64,000 nucleotides of DNA from contig NZ_CP047954.1 in the NCBI RefSeq assembly GCF_014279895.1, positions 1,612,001 through 1,676,000 on the forward strand, given 5' to 3'. Within the stretch, counting starts at the first letter, position 1. Every line of letters starts with the position of its first letter. The notes below the pieces were generated by a model that searched no databases, was not told the origin of the DNA, and was given only the letters and a program-made list of their open reading frames with translations. Made by a program: the position numbers and the translations under genes. Source of the stretch: Synechococcus sp. M16.1 (GTDB lineage Bacteria; Cyanobacteriota; Cyanobacteriia; PCC-6307; Cyanobiaceae). Below are positions 48,713-58,344 of this stretch, one piece after another.

Positions 48713-49852
48713 ATGGCAGCCTCCGTTCTCTCGGCCCCGATGGCCAGCATCGGTGTGCCGAAGGAGATCAAGCTCGATGAGCAGCGCGTGGCGCTGACTC
48801 CCGATGCGGTGCGGGAGCTGGTGAGCCAAGGCTTGGAGGTGCGCATTGAAACCGGAGCCGGGGCTGGAGCGGGAATCGGTGACGACGCCTTCGCCGCCGC
48901 CGGTGCCCAAATGGTGAGCCGCGACGAGGCCTGGGGCGCCCATTTGGTGGTGAAGGTGAAGGAACCGCAGGCGGAGGAATTTGTCTATCTGCGGAAGGAC
49001 ATGGTGCTGTTCACCTACCTGCACCTGGCCGCCTATCCCAGCGTTGGCGAGGCCCTGCTGGAGGCAGGCACCGCCGCCATCGCCTACGAAACCGTGCAGC
49101 TGGAGAACGGCAGCCTGCCGTTGCTGGCACCGATGAGCGAAATCGCGGGGCGCTTGGCGGCCCAGGTGGGCGCCCACCTGCTGGAGAAACCCCACGGCGG
49201 CCGCGGCGTGCTGATGGGGGGCTGCACCGGCGTGCAACCGGCCCGGGTGGTGGTGCTTGGCGCCGGCACCGTGGGATGGAATGCCGCACGAACGGCCGCC
49301 GCCATGGATGCCGAGGTGTTGCTGCTCGACCGCTCACCCCAGCGGTTGCGCAGCCTGGAGGCCGACCGGCGCGGTCGCTTGATGAGTGTGGTGAGCAGCC
49401 GCGGACTTCTGGAACGGTTGGTGCCGACGGCGGATCTGGTGATCGGAGCCGTGCTCACCCCCGGCGGGCGCGCCCCCACCCTGGTGGACGAGCAGATGGT
49501 GAAGCAGATGCGGCCCGGTTCGGTGATCGTGGATGTGGCCATCGACCAGGGCGGCTGCATCGCCACCAGCCAGGAGACGACCCACCGCGATCCCACCGTG
49601 GCGATCCACGGCGTGCAGCACTACGCCGTGGGCAACATGCCTGGTGCGGTGCCGTTCACCTCCACCGAAGCCCTGGTGAGCGTGACCCTCCCGTACATCC
49701 TGGGCATCGCCGGGCGGGGCCTGGAGGAAGCGGTGACGGAACGACCGGAACTCATCTCCGGCCTGAACACTGTGCAGGGATCGGTCTGCCACCCCGGCGT
49801 GGCCAAAGCACTTGGGGTGCCGCCGCGGCATCCGATGGCCTGCCTGCGTTAG
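48713..49852 (+). CDS. ald: Alanine dehydrogenase
   Basis: Reversible NAD-dependent deamination of L-alanine to pyruvate. The 379-residue protein has IGVPKEIKLDEQRVALTPDA, EPQAEEFVYLRKDMVLFTYL with catalytic His in YLHLAAYP, NAD motif VVVLGAGTVGWNAARTA, and the C-terminal MACLR. An ATG at 48740 (MASIGVPKEIK) is the more family-like start; the longer one is given because the frame stays open and no better signal decides. It lies 73 nt after nadE. Confidence 0.95.
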   Translation: MAASVLSAPMASIGVPKEIKLDEQRVALTPDAVRELVSQGLEVRIETGAGAGAGIGDDAFAAAGAQMVSRDEAWGAHLVVKVKEPQAEEFVYLRKDMVLFTYLHLAAYPSVGEALLEAGTAAIAYETVQLENGSLPLLAPMSEIAGRLAAQVGAHLLEKPHGGRGVLMGGCTGVQPARVVVLGAGTVGWNAARTAAAMDAEVLLLDRSPQRLRSLEADRRGRLMSVVSSRGLLERLVPTADLVIGAVLTPGGRAPTLVDEQMVKQMRPGSVIVDVAIDQGGCIATSQETTHRDPTVAIHGVQHYAVGNMPGAVPFTSTEALVSVTLPYILGIAGRGLEEAVTERPELISGLNTVQGSVCHPGVAKALGVPPRHPMACLR

Positions 49853-50277
49853 CCCTCCAAGTGGAGTGCACCCACATAGAGCCAAGGACCATCCTCCGCG
49901 CCATCGCGCCGGCGAAACAGGGAGGTTTCCTTCAGCACCCCACCGCGGTAACAGGCTTCAAACTGCACCGTTCCCTCCAGGTCCCGCGGGCCGCCGGCGC
50001 TAACAGCCAGCACCGTCAAGCCGAGCCAACGGGTCTGCCGGCAACTTCGCTCCAGGGATCGACGCCGCTGCTGTGCTGGAACATTCGGCTCGGGATGGGT
50101 GGCCAGCAGATAGTCGATCTCGCCACGCGCAAAAGCTGAATATCTTGAGCGCATCAGCTGTTCAGCCGTTTCGGCACGCCGATCGCCGCGATGCAGGGGC
50201 CCGCAGCAGCTGCGATAAACAGCACCCCCACAGGGGCAAGGGCTCTGATCGAAGGCTCCACCAAAACCGCCAGGCAT
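49849..50277 (-). CDS. YchJ/SEC-C zinc-motif protein
   Basis: A 142-residue UPF0225/YchJ-type protein. The N-terminal CPCGGAVYRSCCGPLH is a SEC-C-like Cys motif, followed by AETAEQLMRSRYSAFARGEI and YLLATHP, the NTF2-like part, with a Cys in VQFEACYR. Function unknown; SEC-C motifs bind zinc. The start shares one base with the DUF3326 stop, and the 3' end overlaps the convergent ald gene by 4 nt. Confidence 0.87.
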   Translation of the reverse strand: MPGGFGGAFDQSPCPCGGAVYRSCCGPLHRGDRRAETAEQLMRSRYSAFARGEIDYLLATHPEPNVPAQQRRRSLERSCRQTRWLGLTVLAVSAGGPRDLEGTVQFEACYRGGVLKETSLFRRRDGAEDGPWLYVGALHLEG

Positions 50278-51329
50278 CAATCCAACCGTTGCAGCGCTGG
50301 TAGTGGCCGGCCCAGGGACGCCGGACTCAATCCCTCCCGCAGCGCCAGCACCAACCCTGCTGCCTCGCTGTAACTGCTGGCCTGAAGAACGCCCTGGCTC
50401 AAGCCAAGGGCATCGGCCGTGACCGACAGCACCGCGGAGTTCTCCACTGTGATCAGCGGAACATTCCGTTCCAGACAAGCCAGCACCGCTTCACCCCCCA
50501 GTGCGCCTGCGGGCGCCACAACCGCCCCCAATTGCGCCGCATCAAGATCGCCAGGCTGCCGGGGGGCGCTCACCAGATCCGGCGCCCGGCTCAGCCCCAC
50601 CAGCACGCAGGCCAGGAAGGTGTAACCGAGCTCCTCACCTGCCGCCCTTGGATCCAGTTGCGGATCCAGGGGTAAGGGGTCCAAGGCCGGAGCGTGGGCA
50701 CAGGGAATCTGCAGGTGCTGCACCAGCAGGTGGCTGATCACTGCTTCAGCACCGGCCAGACCATCCACGCCACTGCCCTGGCGATACGCCGCCAACGCGT
50801 CACTCTCCGGATCCTCCGGGAAGCGGGCCACCACCGCAATCGCCGTCGCCCCGGCCTGCTTCAAGCGTTCACCGGCCCGCAACAAGGCATCAGGACGCCC
50901 CAATCGCCCCCAGCTGGCGCCACTGGCACCACACTCAAGCGTCACCTCAAGCGGCGCATCCGTTGAAACCACCGGGCCGATCTCCAAACCCAGGCTGGCT
51001 CGGCAGCCCTCAGCCACCTGAATCTGGCGCTGGGCCAGCTCTGGCTCGATGCCGGCATCCAGCAGCAAGCCGATCCGTTGCCTTCGCACCGGCCGCAGGG
51101 CCCAGTCACCCACGGCAAACCGATCGAGGCCATAGCCCTCTACGTAGAGCACGCGGGAATCGCTCCAATACAGCGAAGCCCCGTTCATCACATTGGGATG
51201 GGTGATCAGGCAGCCGCTCGCTGCAGCAAGCAAGCGTGCAGACGGCAGGGCGTCACCGGCAAAGCCACCGATGTCGCAACCGATGCCCGTGGGCACCAGC
51301 ATCAGCGTTGGCAGCGGTGCCGAGCTCAC
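50277..51329 (-). CDS. DUF3326-family protein
   Basis: A 350-residue protein matching my knowledge of DUF3326, found in cyanobacteria and plants and uncharacterised. I start it at the GTG overlapping the upstream stop (GTGA), giving VSSAPLPTLMLVPTGIGCDI. Striking conserved-looking segments are GCLITHPNVMNGASLYWSD, YVEGYGLDRFAVG, DGLAGAEAVISH, and ITVENSAVLSVTADAL. Asp, His and Asn in these suggest an enzyme, but no reaction can be named. It is the fourth gene of a coupled operon. Confidence 0.83.
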   Translation of the reverse strand: MSSAPLPTLMLVPTGIGCDIGGFAGDALPSARLLAAASGCLITHPNVMNGASLYWSDSRVLYVEGYGLDRFAVGDWALRPVRRQRIGLLLDAGIEPELAQRQIQVAEGCRASLGLEIGPVVSTDAPLEVTLECGASGASWGRLGRPDALLRAGERLKQAGATAIAVVARFPEDPESDALAAYRQGSGVDGLAGAEAVISHLLVQHLQIPCAHAPALDPLPLDPQLDPRAAGEELGYTFLACVLVGLSRAPDLVSAPRQPGDLDAAQLGAVVAPAGALGGEAVLACLERNVPLITVENSAVLSVTADALGLSQGVLQASSYSEAAGLVLALREGLSPASLGRPLPALQRLD

Positions 51330-51511
51330 GCGCTGATCACTGCCTCCACTTGAAGGGTTCGGGCACCATCGGCACTGGAGTGCACTGCGGTAAGAGCCCA
51401 ACGCAGCAGATCACCCTCCTGAGCCAACTGCTGACGGATCCAGCTGCGCAGCTCAACCAATGGCACATCAGCAGGCCAAGGAAACTGCCGTTGCAGGCTG
51501 ATAAGCCTCAC
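51326..51511 (-). CDS. Small protein between ferredoxin and DUF3326
   Basis: A 61-residue protein (GTG start) reading MRLISLQRQFPWPADVPLVE, then LRSWIRQQLAQEGDLLRWAL and SADGARTLQVEAVIS. It is probably a small alpha/beta fold; no Cys, membrane segment or known domain. Translation is coupled at both ends by 4-nt overlaps (GTGA), which supports it being real and working with its neighbours. Confidence 0.7.
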   Translation of the reverse strand: MRLISLQRQFPWPADVPLVELRSWIRQQLAQEGDLLRWALTAVHSSADGARTLQVEAVISA

Positions 51512-51837
51512 TTCTGGTATTGACCGAACTGGGCTTCATAGAGCGCATCCTCTTGCCCCGCCTTGAGGGTGAGATCAGCCCGCGGGAAAGCAACACAGAG
51601 CAGGCTGTAGCCCTGCTGCTGAAGCTCACCCTTCACGCCCATGGCATCGGGCTGCTCAACACTGCCCTCGCTGATCACCGCAGCACAAGTGGTGCATACC
51701 CCGGAGCAGCAGGAGCTGGGGAGGGTGATGCCAGCGGCCTCAGCAGCATTCAGCACCGTCTGGTCAGCGCGGCAGGGAAAGCTGTGGGTTTCGCCTTCGA
51801 ACTCGGCGCGGACGGTGTAGGTGGCCACGTCGGACAT
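51508..51837 (-). CDS. [2Fe-2S] ferredoxin, divergent paralogue
   Basis: A 109-residue plant-type ferredoxin fold distinct from PetF. Cluster ligands Cys43, Cys48, Cys51 and Cys81 lie in SSCCSGVCTTC and SLLC, with additional Cys22 and Cys44. It is followed by a coupled small protein and preceded by an Fe(II)/2-oxoglutarate oxygenase gene 32 nt upstream. It is more likely a dedicated partner of an enzyme in this operon than a general photosynthetic carrier. Confidence 0.9.
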   Translation of the reverse strand: MSDVATYTVRAEFEGETHSFPCRADQTVLNAAEAAGITLPSSCCSGVCTTCAAVISEGSVEQPDAMGVKGELQQQGYSLLCVAFPRADLTLKAGQEDALYEAQFGQYQK

Positions 51838-51869
51838 GCCGGGCTCAACAAGGAAGACGCCGCATTCTC

Positions 51870-52580
51870 TCAGGCAATGGGCTCGTCCAGCGAGTCCCAG
51901 TGGCGGGGGTGGGGCGCCAGATATTCCGGCGAACCACCCTGCACGGGTGCTGTCAGCACGAAATCAAAACTGATGGAACAGCGCAGCTCGTCTGGTGCGT
52001 CGTTGGGCAGAACGCTGTGGTGCAGGCTCGACGGAAACAGCACCAGCAAACCGGGGCGTGGGGCCAGATCCCAGTGGGCCTGATTGAACGGGTGGCCTTC
52101 AGCAATCGGGCCGCCGTAACCCACCGCCAAACCCGCCACCAACTCATTGAGTTGATGGGACGCATGCAGCCGCAACACGCCTTCTTCTCCCGAGCCGTTA
52201 CCCGTGAGGTACAGAACAGCACTGAGATGGGCATTGGGGTGATGGTGGCGGCCAACCGCTTGATCCCAATCACTGATCACCGGCCAGCAACGCTGCAGGT
52301 GCAGAGCCACTTGACTTCGCTCAAACCCAAGCGAATCGAGATAACTCCAGGCCTGCTCAACCACCAGCTGAGCCAAAGCCTGAAAGGGCTGCTGTTGATG
52401 CAGCTGCCACACCCCATGCAGGTCCCCCGTCCAGGCGCAGCCTTCATTGGGGTTGCCCTCGGCCTGGCCGCGAAGCTCAAGCAGAGCCTGCATGCAGGAC
52501 GCCTGCTGCAGAGGGTCGAGAGGAAGTTGCGTCGTTGCCACCACGGTGGGGAAGAGCTGATGAAGCTGAAGCACGCCCAC
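51870..52580 (-). CDS. Putative 2-oxoglutarate/Fe(II)-dependent oxygenase (TIGR02466-like)
   Basis: Double-stranded beta-helix oxygenase of about 235 residues. The likely iron site is His in RHHHPNAHLSAVLYL and a distal His in PSSLHHSVLPN, with Arg of ELRCSISFDF as the 2-oxoglutarate ligand. The frame is open to 52619, but there it enters the atpG terminator, so I place the start at one of the GTGs at 52580 or 52574. This family (TIGR02466) is known from cyanobacteria and their phages; its substrate is unknown. Confidence 0.8.
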   Translation of the reverse strand: MGVLQLHQLFPTVVATTQLPLDPLQQASCMQALLELRGQAEGNPNEGCAWTGDLHGVWQLHQQQPFQALAQLVVEQAWSYLDSLGFERSQVALHLQRCWPVISDWDQAVGRHHHPNAHLSAVLYLTGNGSGEEGVLRLHASHQLNELVAGLAVGYGGPIAEGHPFNQAHWDLAPRPGLLVLFPSSLHHSVLPNDAPDELRCSISFDFVLTAPVQGGSPEYLAPHPRHWDSLDEPIA

Positions 52581-52613
52581 ACCCTCAAAGCGCTCCGCTT
52601 CACCGTTAACACG

Positions 52614-52648
52614 GCACAAAAAAAACCGGCCCCGAGGGACCGGCTGTC
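52614..52648 (-). terminator. Intrinsic terminator of the main atp operon
   Basis: On the minus strand: AGCCGGTCCC, TCG loop, GGGGCCGGTT and a long T run, about 37 nt after the atpG stop. Confidence 0.93.
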
Positions 52649-52684
52649 TATGAATCGATCGACCGAAAAGATCAGCCGATTTGG

Positions 52685-53635
52685 TTAGCCAACAGCGGCA
52701 GCACCACCTGCAACTTCCAGGATCTCCTGGGTAATCGCAGCCTGACGGGCCTTGTTGTAGTCAAGGGTGAGGGTCTTGGCCAACTCCTTGGCGTTGTCGC
52801 TGGCGTTGTTCATGGCCGTCATCCGACTGGCCAGCTCGGAGGCAGCCGATTCCTGCAGGGAACGCAGCAACTGGTTCTGCAGATACAGGGGGAGAAGCGC
52901 ATTGAGCAGCTGCTCAGGAGTCTGCTCAAACACGATGTCCGAAGGGATCTTCGGCTCGGTGTTGGCAGGGCCTGCACCAGGCTCCACTGTGAGAAGGCCG
53001 TCCTTGGTGGTGAGACGGAAGATCTCATCCTCAGGATCAGCGATGTCCTGAGGATCCAAGGGGAGGAGGGTCTGAACCACGGGCTTGCAGCTCACCAGGT
53101 TGATGAACTTGGTGAAGATCAACTCGACACGGTCGGTGCTTTCGGCCAGGAACTCAGCCAGCAGATCCGTGGAGATCGTGTTGGCCTCATCAGCGGTGGG
53201 CACCTGTTCCAGACCGGAGAAGGTGGCCTGGATCGGGTAGTCCCGACGGGTGAAGTAGCCGATGGCTTTGGTGCCGATCAGCAGCAGCTTCACGTCGAAG
53301 CCTTTGCCCTTCAGCTCAGCGAAACGCTGTTCCGTGCGCTTGATGATGTTGGCGTTGTAGCCACCACACAGGCCGCGATCGCCGGTGACCGCCACCAGGG
53401 TGATGGTCTCCACATTGCGCTGCTGCATCAGGGGAGATGCCGCATCATCGAAACCCATGCGGGACTGGAGGTTTTCCAGGATCCGTGCCAGCCGATCCGC
53501 AAAGGGACGGCTGCGGAGCACTTGCTCCTGGGCGCGGCGCACCTTGGCCGCAGCCACCAGGCGCATGGCCTCGGTGATCTTGCGCGTGTTTTTGACCGAC
53601 TTAATTCGGTCTCGGATTTCCTTGAGATTCGCCAT
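52685..53635 (-). CDS. atpG: ATP synthase F1 gamma subunit
   Basis: Rotating central-stalk subunit. The 316-residue protein has the N-terminal [20 protein letters not shown] and C-terminal helix NDAS-type [16 protein letters not shown] for the coiled coil, and [14 protein letters not shown]. An insert near residues 195-230 ([15 protein letters not shown]) is the cyanobacterial regulatory segment, without the two Cys used for thiol control in plant chloroplasts. Last gene of the operon. Confidence 0.97.
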   Translation of the reverse strand: MANLKEIRDRIKSVKNTRKITEAMRLVAAAKVRRAQEQVLRSRPFADRLARILENLQSRMGFDDAASPLMQQRNVETITLVAVTGDRGLCGGYNANIIKRTEQRFAELKGKGFDVKLLLIGTKAIGYFTRRDYPIQATFSGLEQVPTADEANTISTDLLAEFLAESTDRVELIFTKFINLVSCKPVVQTLLPLDPQDIADPEDEIFRLTTKDGLLTVEPGAGPANTEPKIPSDIVFEQTPEQLLNALLPLYLQNQLLRSLQESAASELASRMTAMNNASDNAKELAKTLTLDYNKARQAAITQEILEVAGGAAAVG

Positions 53636-53648
53636 GTCGGCAGCTCCT

Positions 53649-55169
53649 TCAGGCCGCGGAGGCGACCATGGTGGACACGACTTCGGTGATGGCGTCCTTG
53701 AGGATCGCCTCAGCCTCAGGGCTCATCACTTTCTTTTCCTGGATTTCGGTGATGAACTCAGCCTTGTTGGACTTGAGGTACTCACGCAGTTCGCGGGAGA
53801 AATCAACAACCTTGTCGACAGGGACGTCGTCGATCAGGCCCTTCACACCGGCGTAAACGATGGCAACCTGCTCAGCCAGGATCAGGGGGCTGAACTGAGG
53901 CTGTTTAAGCAGCTCACGCAGGCGCTTGCCACGCTCCAGCTGCTGTTGGGTGGAGGCGTCCAGGTCAGAAGCGAACTGGGAGAAGGCGGCCAGTTCGTCG
54001 AACTGGGCCAGCTCCAGCTTGAGGGTGCCGGCAATCTTCTTGATGGCCTTGGTCTGGGCAGCACCACCCACCCGGCTCACGGAGATACCCACGTTGATCG
54101 CAGGACGCAGACCGGAGTTGAACAGGTCGGAGCTGAGGAAGATCTGACCATCCGTGATCGAAATCACGTTGGTGGGGATATAAGCCGAAACGTCACCGGC
54201 CTGGGTCTCGATGATCGGAAGGGCAGTCATGGAACCCTTGCCCATGGCGTCAGACAACTTGGCTGCACGCTCGAGGAGACGGCTGTGGCAGTAGAAGACG
54301 TCGCCGGGGTAGGCCTCACGACCGGGCGGACGACGCAGCAGGAGCGACATCTGGCGGTAAGCAGCAGCCTGCTTGGAGAGATCGTCGTAGATCACCAGGG
54401 TGGCCTTGCCCTTGTACATGAAGTACTCGGCGATGGTGGCACCGGTGTAGGGGGCCAGGTACTGCAACGCAGCGGGCTCGGAAGCGTTGGCCGCCACAAT
54501 CACGGTGTAGTCGAGGGCGCCGCGCTCACGCAGCACTTCAACGACGTTGGCCACGGAAGCAGCCTTCTGACCCACGGCGACGTAGACGCAGATCATGTCC
54601 TGATCCGCCTGGTTCAGGATCGTGTCGATCGCGATGGCGGTCTTGCCGGTCTGGCGGTCACCAATAATCAGCTCGCGCTGGCCACGGCCGACGGGAATCA
54701 TCGCGTCGATGGCGGTGATGCCGGTCTGCATCGGCTCATGCACCGACTTGCGCTGAATGATGCCGGGCGCCATGGATTCGATCAGGCGCGTCTCGCTGGT
54801 GGCGATTTCGCCCTTGCCGTCGATGGCACGGCCCAGGGAGTTCACTACCCGGCCCAACATGGCTTCACCCACGGGCACAGCGGCGATCTTGCCGGTGGCC
54901 TTCACCGTGCTGCCTTCCTGAATGCCGTAGCCCTCACCCATCAGCACCGCGCCGACGTTGTCGTCTTCGAGGTTCAGGGCGATGCCTTCAGTGCCGTCCT
55001 CAAATTCAATGAGTTCGCCGGCCATGGCTTGCTGCAGGCCGTAAACGCGGGCGATGCCGTCGCCCACGGTCAGAACGGTGCCGACATTGCTGACGGAAAC
55101 CGACTTGTCGTAGTCCTCAATCTGCTTCTTGAGGATGGCGCTGATCTCGTCGGGACGGATGGAAACCAT
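53649..55169 (-). CDS. atpA: ATP synthase F1 alpha subunit
   Basis: Non-catalytic nucleotide-binding subunit. The 506-residue protein has [21 protein letters not shown]-loop [35 protein letters not shown] in two blocks, and [12 protein letters not shown]. It lies 57 nt after atpH and 13 nt before atpG. Confidence 0.98.
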   Translation of the reverse strand: MVSIRPDEISAILKKQIEDYDKSVSVSNVGTVLTVGDGIARVYGLQQAMAGELIEFEDGTEGIALNLEDDNVGAVLMGEGYGIQEGSTVKATGKIAAVPVGEAMLGRVVNSLGRAIDGKGEIATSETRLIESMAPGIIQRKSVHEPMQTGITAIDAMIPVGRGQRELIIGDRQTGKTAIAIDTILNQADQDMICVYVAVGQKAASVANVVEVLRERGALDYTVIVAANASEPAALQYLAPYTGATIAEYFMYKGKATLVIYDDLSKQAAAYRQMSLLLRRPPGREAYPGDVFYCHSRLLERAAKLSDAMGKGSMTALPIIETQAGDVSAYIPTNVISITDGQIFLSSDLFNSGLRPAINVGISVSRVGGAAQTKAIKKIAGTLKLELAQFDELAAFSQFASDLDASTQQQLERGKRLRELLKQPQFSPLILAEQVAIVYAGVKGLIDDVPVDKVVDFSRELREYLKSNKAEFITEIQEKKVMSPEAEAILKDAITEVVSTMVASAA

Positions 55170-55226
55170 GGCGTGTGATCCCTGCTGGGAGTTGGGGAGG
55201 AAGGAGCGGTGGAGGAAAGAGTTAGG

Positions 55227-55775
55227 TCAGCTCGCCTTGGCGAGTGCCAGACCGAGGCGACGAACCTGGCCAGACAGGCTGGCGTCGATCACCTGAGATC
55301 CGAGACTCACGACGAAACCGCCGATTAGGGACGGATCCACACTGAGGTCGATGTCGACCTTTTTGGTGCCGGCCATGGCCTGCACCTTTTTAGACAGTGC
55401 CGCCTGTTGATCCTCAGTGAGGCTTTGAGCAGAACGGACCTGGGCCAGCGTGATGCCCTGCTGTTCCCGATAAAGCTCGAGGTAGCGAAGCATCACCGCA
55501 TCGAAAGCAATGAGGCGTTGACGGTCAGCCAGCACCTTCAGCAAATTGAAAACTGAAGGAGTGACATCCTCACCCACAAGCGCCTTGAGAGCTTGCTTCT
55601 TGGCGTCCGGCTCAAGCACCGGGGAAACCATGGCGTCGCGGAAGTCTTCGGAGTCGTTCCAGATCGCAAGCAGTTGCTTGCATTGATCGGCAACGGTTTC
55701 AGACTCGCCACGCGCCTCAGTGACCTGAAGCAATGCTTCGGCGTAGGGGGTAGCCAGGGAGTTGAGGAGAGGCAT
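55227..55775 (-). CDS. atpH: ATP synthase F1 delta subunit
   Basis: Peripheral-stalk connector between F1 and the b/b' dimer. The 182-residue protein has the helical N-terminal domain (LATPYAEALLQVTEARGE) and the C-terminal GTKKVDIDLSVDPSLIGGFV segment. Its start shares a base with the atpF stop. Confidence 0.95.
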   Translation of the reverse strand: MPLLNSLATPYAEALLQVTEARGESETVADQCKQLLAIWNDSEDFRDAMVSPVLEPDAKKQALKALVGEDVTPSVFNLLKVLADRQRLIAFDAVMLRYLELYREQQGITLAQVRSAQSLTEDQQAALSKKVQAMAGTKKVDIDLSVDPSLIGGFVVSLGSQVIDASLSGQVRRLGLALAKAS

Positions 55776-56260
55776 CAGGCGTTCTCCAGATTTTTGATAG
55801 TGGAATCAATCAACTTGGCCTGAGCACTGGCATCAAGACGAGCCGGAAGTTCGGCGAGGGCCTTGTCGATTGCAGCCAGGGCAGCCTCACGACGGAGGCT
55901 GTCCTTGATCCGAGCAGCATCGGCCTCGGCATCGGCATCAGCACCGGCCTTGATCGCAGCCATCACGGAGACGGTGCGCTTCTCGCCTTCGGCACGAATG
56001 CCTGCGGCGCGGGCCTGACCATCAGCACGAATCTTCTCGGCTTTCTGCTGGGCAGCAGCCAACTCGGCCTGAGCCTGGCTCAGGTTTTCGGTGGCGGTCT
56101 TCAGGCGGGACTCTGCGTCCTGCAATTCCTGAAGGATGGCGGCGCGGCGGCGTTCCAGGATTCCTCCCAGGAAACCGCGCAGGAACCAAACCAGGAGACT
56201 GATCACAATGACCAGGTTGACCAGATTGGTTTCGAGCGGATTGAGATTGAGGGTCATCAC
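55775..56260 (-). CDS. atpF: ATP synthase F0 b subunit
   Basis: Peripheral-stalk subunit with one N-terminal TM helix ([21 protein letters not shown]) followed by a long charged coiled coil. 161 residues. It overlaps the b' gene by 4 nt and atpH by 1 nt, so the stalk subunits are translationally coupled. Confidence 0.95.
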   Translation of the reverse strand: MMTLNLNPLETNLVNLVIVISLLVWFLRGFLGGILERRRAAILQELQDAESRLKTATENLSQAQAELAAAQQKAEKIRADGQARAAGIRAEGEKRTVSVMAAIKAGADADAEADAARIKDSLRREAALAAIDKALAELPARLDASAQAKLIDSTIKNLENA

Positions 56261-56721
56261 GCGGCCAGCAAACGGTTGATGATCGTGGTGCTCAGCTGAT
56301 CCACCTGGCCCTTGAGTTGGGTTCGGGCGGACTCACGCTCGGCCTCGATGGCACGACGGCTTTCCTCTTTGGTGCGGTTGGCTTCAGCTTCCGCCTGAGC
56401 CAGTGCTTCGCGGTAAAGCCGATCAACTTCTTGTTCCGCCTCAACGATCACGGCCTGAGCGGCCTGGCGGGCACCTTTCAGCTGTTCAGCCAGATCAGCT
56501 TCCAGGCGTTCAACCTGAGCAAGCTTCTGCTTGGCATCAGCGCGACTGGTGGAGATGTAGCCCTCACGATCTTCCACGACCTTGCCGACCGGACGGAAGA
56601 AGAGGACATTGAGCAGGAAGGTGAGGAGAACCACCTGAACCGCCATCAGCGGAAGGGTGGCATCGAGGTCAAAAAGACCTCCCTCCGGAACACCTGCTTC
56701 AGCGAGCAGAAGCCAGGTCAT
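56257..56721 (-). CDS. atpG': ATP synthase F0 b' subunit
   Basis: Second, diverged b-type stalk subunit found in photosynthetic bacteria, forming a b/b' heterodimer. 154 residues with TM helix [21 protein letters not shown] and a Glu/Ala/Gln-rich coiled coil. It lies 69 nt after atpE. Confidence 0.94.
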   Translation of the reverse strand: MTWLLLAEAGVPEGGLFDLDATLPLMAVQVVLLTFLLNVLFFRPVGKVVEDREGYISTSRADAKQKLAQVERLEADLAEQLKGARQAAQAVIVEAEQEVDRLYREALAQAEAEANRTKEESRRAIEAERESARTQLKGQVDQLSTTIINRLLAA

Positions 56722-56790
56722 GGAAAGGTGCGCTGGGAAGGAATCGAAACAAGAAGTTCAGGAGGGGGATCAGCGATCCCCCTGCACTGA

Positions 56791-57209
<419 letters not shown>

Positions 57210-57935
57210 TTAGTGGGCCTCGTGGAGGCCTTCACCGATGTAGAAGGACGCCAGGGTCGCGAAGATCAGAGCCTGAATGGCACTGGTGAACAGACCCAGA
57301 AGCATCACAGGCAGGGGCACGATCAGCGGAACCAGGTACACCAGCACGCCCACAGCCAATTCGTCGGCAAGGATGTTTCCGAACAGACGGAAGGAGAGGG
57401 AGAGAGGCTTGGTGAATTCCTCGATGATCTTGAACGGGAGCATGATCGGGGTCGGCTCCACGTACAGCTCGAAGAAGCGCAGACCTTTACGGCTCAGGCC
57501 GGCATAGAAGTACGCCAGTGACACCAGCAGAGCCATCGCCACGGTGGTGTTGATGTCTGCGGTGGGAGCGCCGAGCTCACCCTCAGGGAGTTCGAAGATC
57601 TTCCAGGGGATCAGGGCTCCGCCCCAGTTGCTCACGAAGATGAACAAGAACAGGGTGCCGATGAACGGCAGCCAGTCGCGGTAGTACTTCTCGCCGATGT
57701 TGTCGCGGGCGATATCGCGGATGAAATTCCAGAGGAATTCGAGCAGGTTCTGCAGACCGATCGGGTCACGCTTCATCCCGCGGGTGCCGACAAGCACCAC
57801 AGCCAGGAGGATGCCGATCAGGATCCAGGAGCTCAGGAACACCTGACCATGCAGATACAGATCGCCGATCTGCCAGTACAGGTGATGACCCACTTCCAGT
57901 TCAGCGAACGGGAGTGGTAAGGGCAACAAAGCCAT
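57210..57935 (-). CDS. atpB: ATP synthase F0 a subunit
   Basis: Membrane subunit forming the proton half-channels. The 241-residue protein has about five TM helices and the conserved Arg helix in [20 protein letters not shown], plus [14 protein letters not shown]. It begins 24 nt after atpI. Confidence 0.96.
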   Translation of the reverse strand: MALLPLPLPFAELEVGHHLYWQIGDLYLHGQVFLSSWILIGILLAVVLVGTRGMKRDPIGLQNLLEFLWNFIRDIARDNIGEKYYRDWLPFIGTLFLFIFVSNWGGALIPWKIFELPEGELGAPTADINTTVAMALLVSLAYFYAGLSRKGLRFFELYVEPTPIMLPFKIIEEFTKPLSLSFRLFGNILADELAVGVLVYLVPLIVPLPVMLLGLFTSAIQALIFATLASFYIGEGLHEAH

Positions 57936-57959
57936 GGGTGCAGAGAAAAGTGCTCAGAC

Positions 57960-58331
57960 TCAGCGGTCGTCGAAGACGTGCTGAAGAATCAGGGCGGGCT
58001 TGTAGAGAAGGAATCCCAGGAAGGCCGGCAGCAGATCGAGCTGAGGCAGCTTGGCCGAACCAACCACAAGCAGGGTTGGAACGATGAGCTGAAAACGCCC
58101 CAGTCCACGGGACTGGTCACTGAGCCGGGCCACACTGCGAGCAAGCAAGCGCACGTACAGAAGTCCGGCGCAGGAGCCCACTAGAACACTGCCGGCCACC
58201 GAGAGATTCATGGTGAGAGCCACGATCGGAACCGTGACGAGTGACACCAGAAGGGTGGCCAACAGCAGGCGACGTTGAAGACGGTAAAAATCTTCCAAGC
58301 GCTGCCTGAAATGGCGCGCGGAATCTATCAC
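57960..58331 (-). CDS. atpI: ATP synthase accessory protein AtpI
   Basis: Small membrane protein at the head of the atp operon, thought to aid c-ring assembly. I start it at the GTG at 58331 (VIDSARHFRQRLEDFYRLQR), giving 123 residues with four hydrophobic segments (LLLATLLVSLVTVPIVAL, VAGSVLVGSCAGLLYVRLL, FQLIVPTLLVVGSA, LDLLPAFLGFLLYKPALIL). A longer frame upstream lies inside the methyltransferase gene and is rejected. It starts 13 nt after that gene's stop. Confidence 0.87.
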   Translation of the reverse strand: MIDSARHFRQRLEDFYRLQRRLLLATLLVSLVTVPIVALTMNLSVAGSVLVGSCAGLLYVRLLARSVARLSDQSRGLGRFQLIVPTLLVVGSAKLPQLDLLPAFLGFLLYKPALILQHVFDDR

Positions 58332-58344
58332 GCGTTCGCTGCTG

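Noticed and set aside
53385-55178. Open frame of about 600 codons opposite atpA and the start of atpG
   Set aside because: Mirror of atpA codon bias; the predicted product is low in motif content and lacks a start context.
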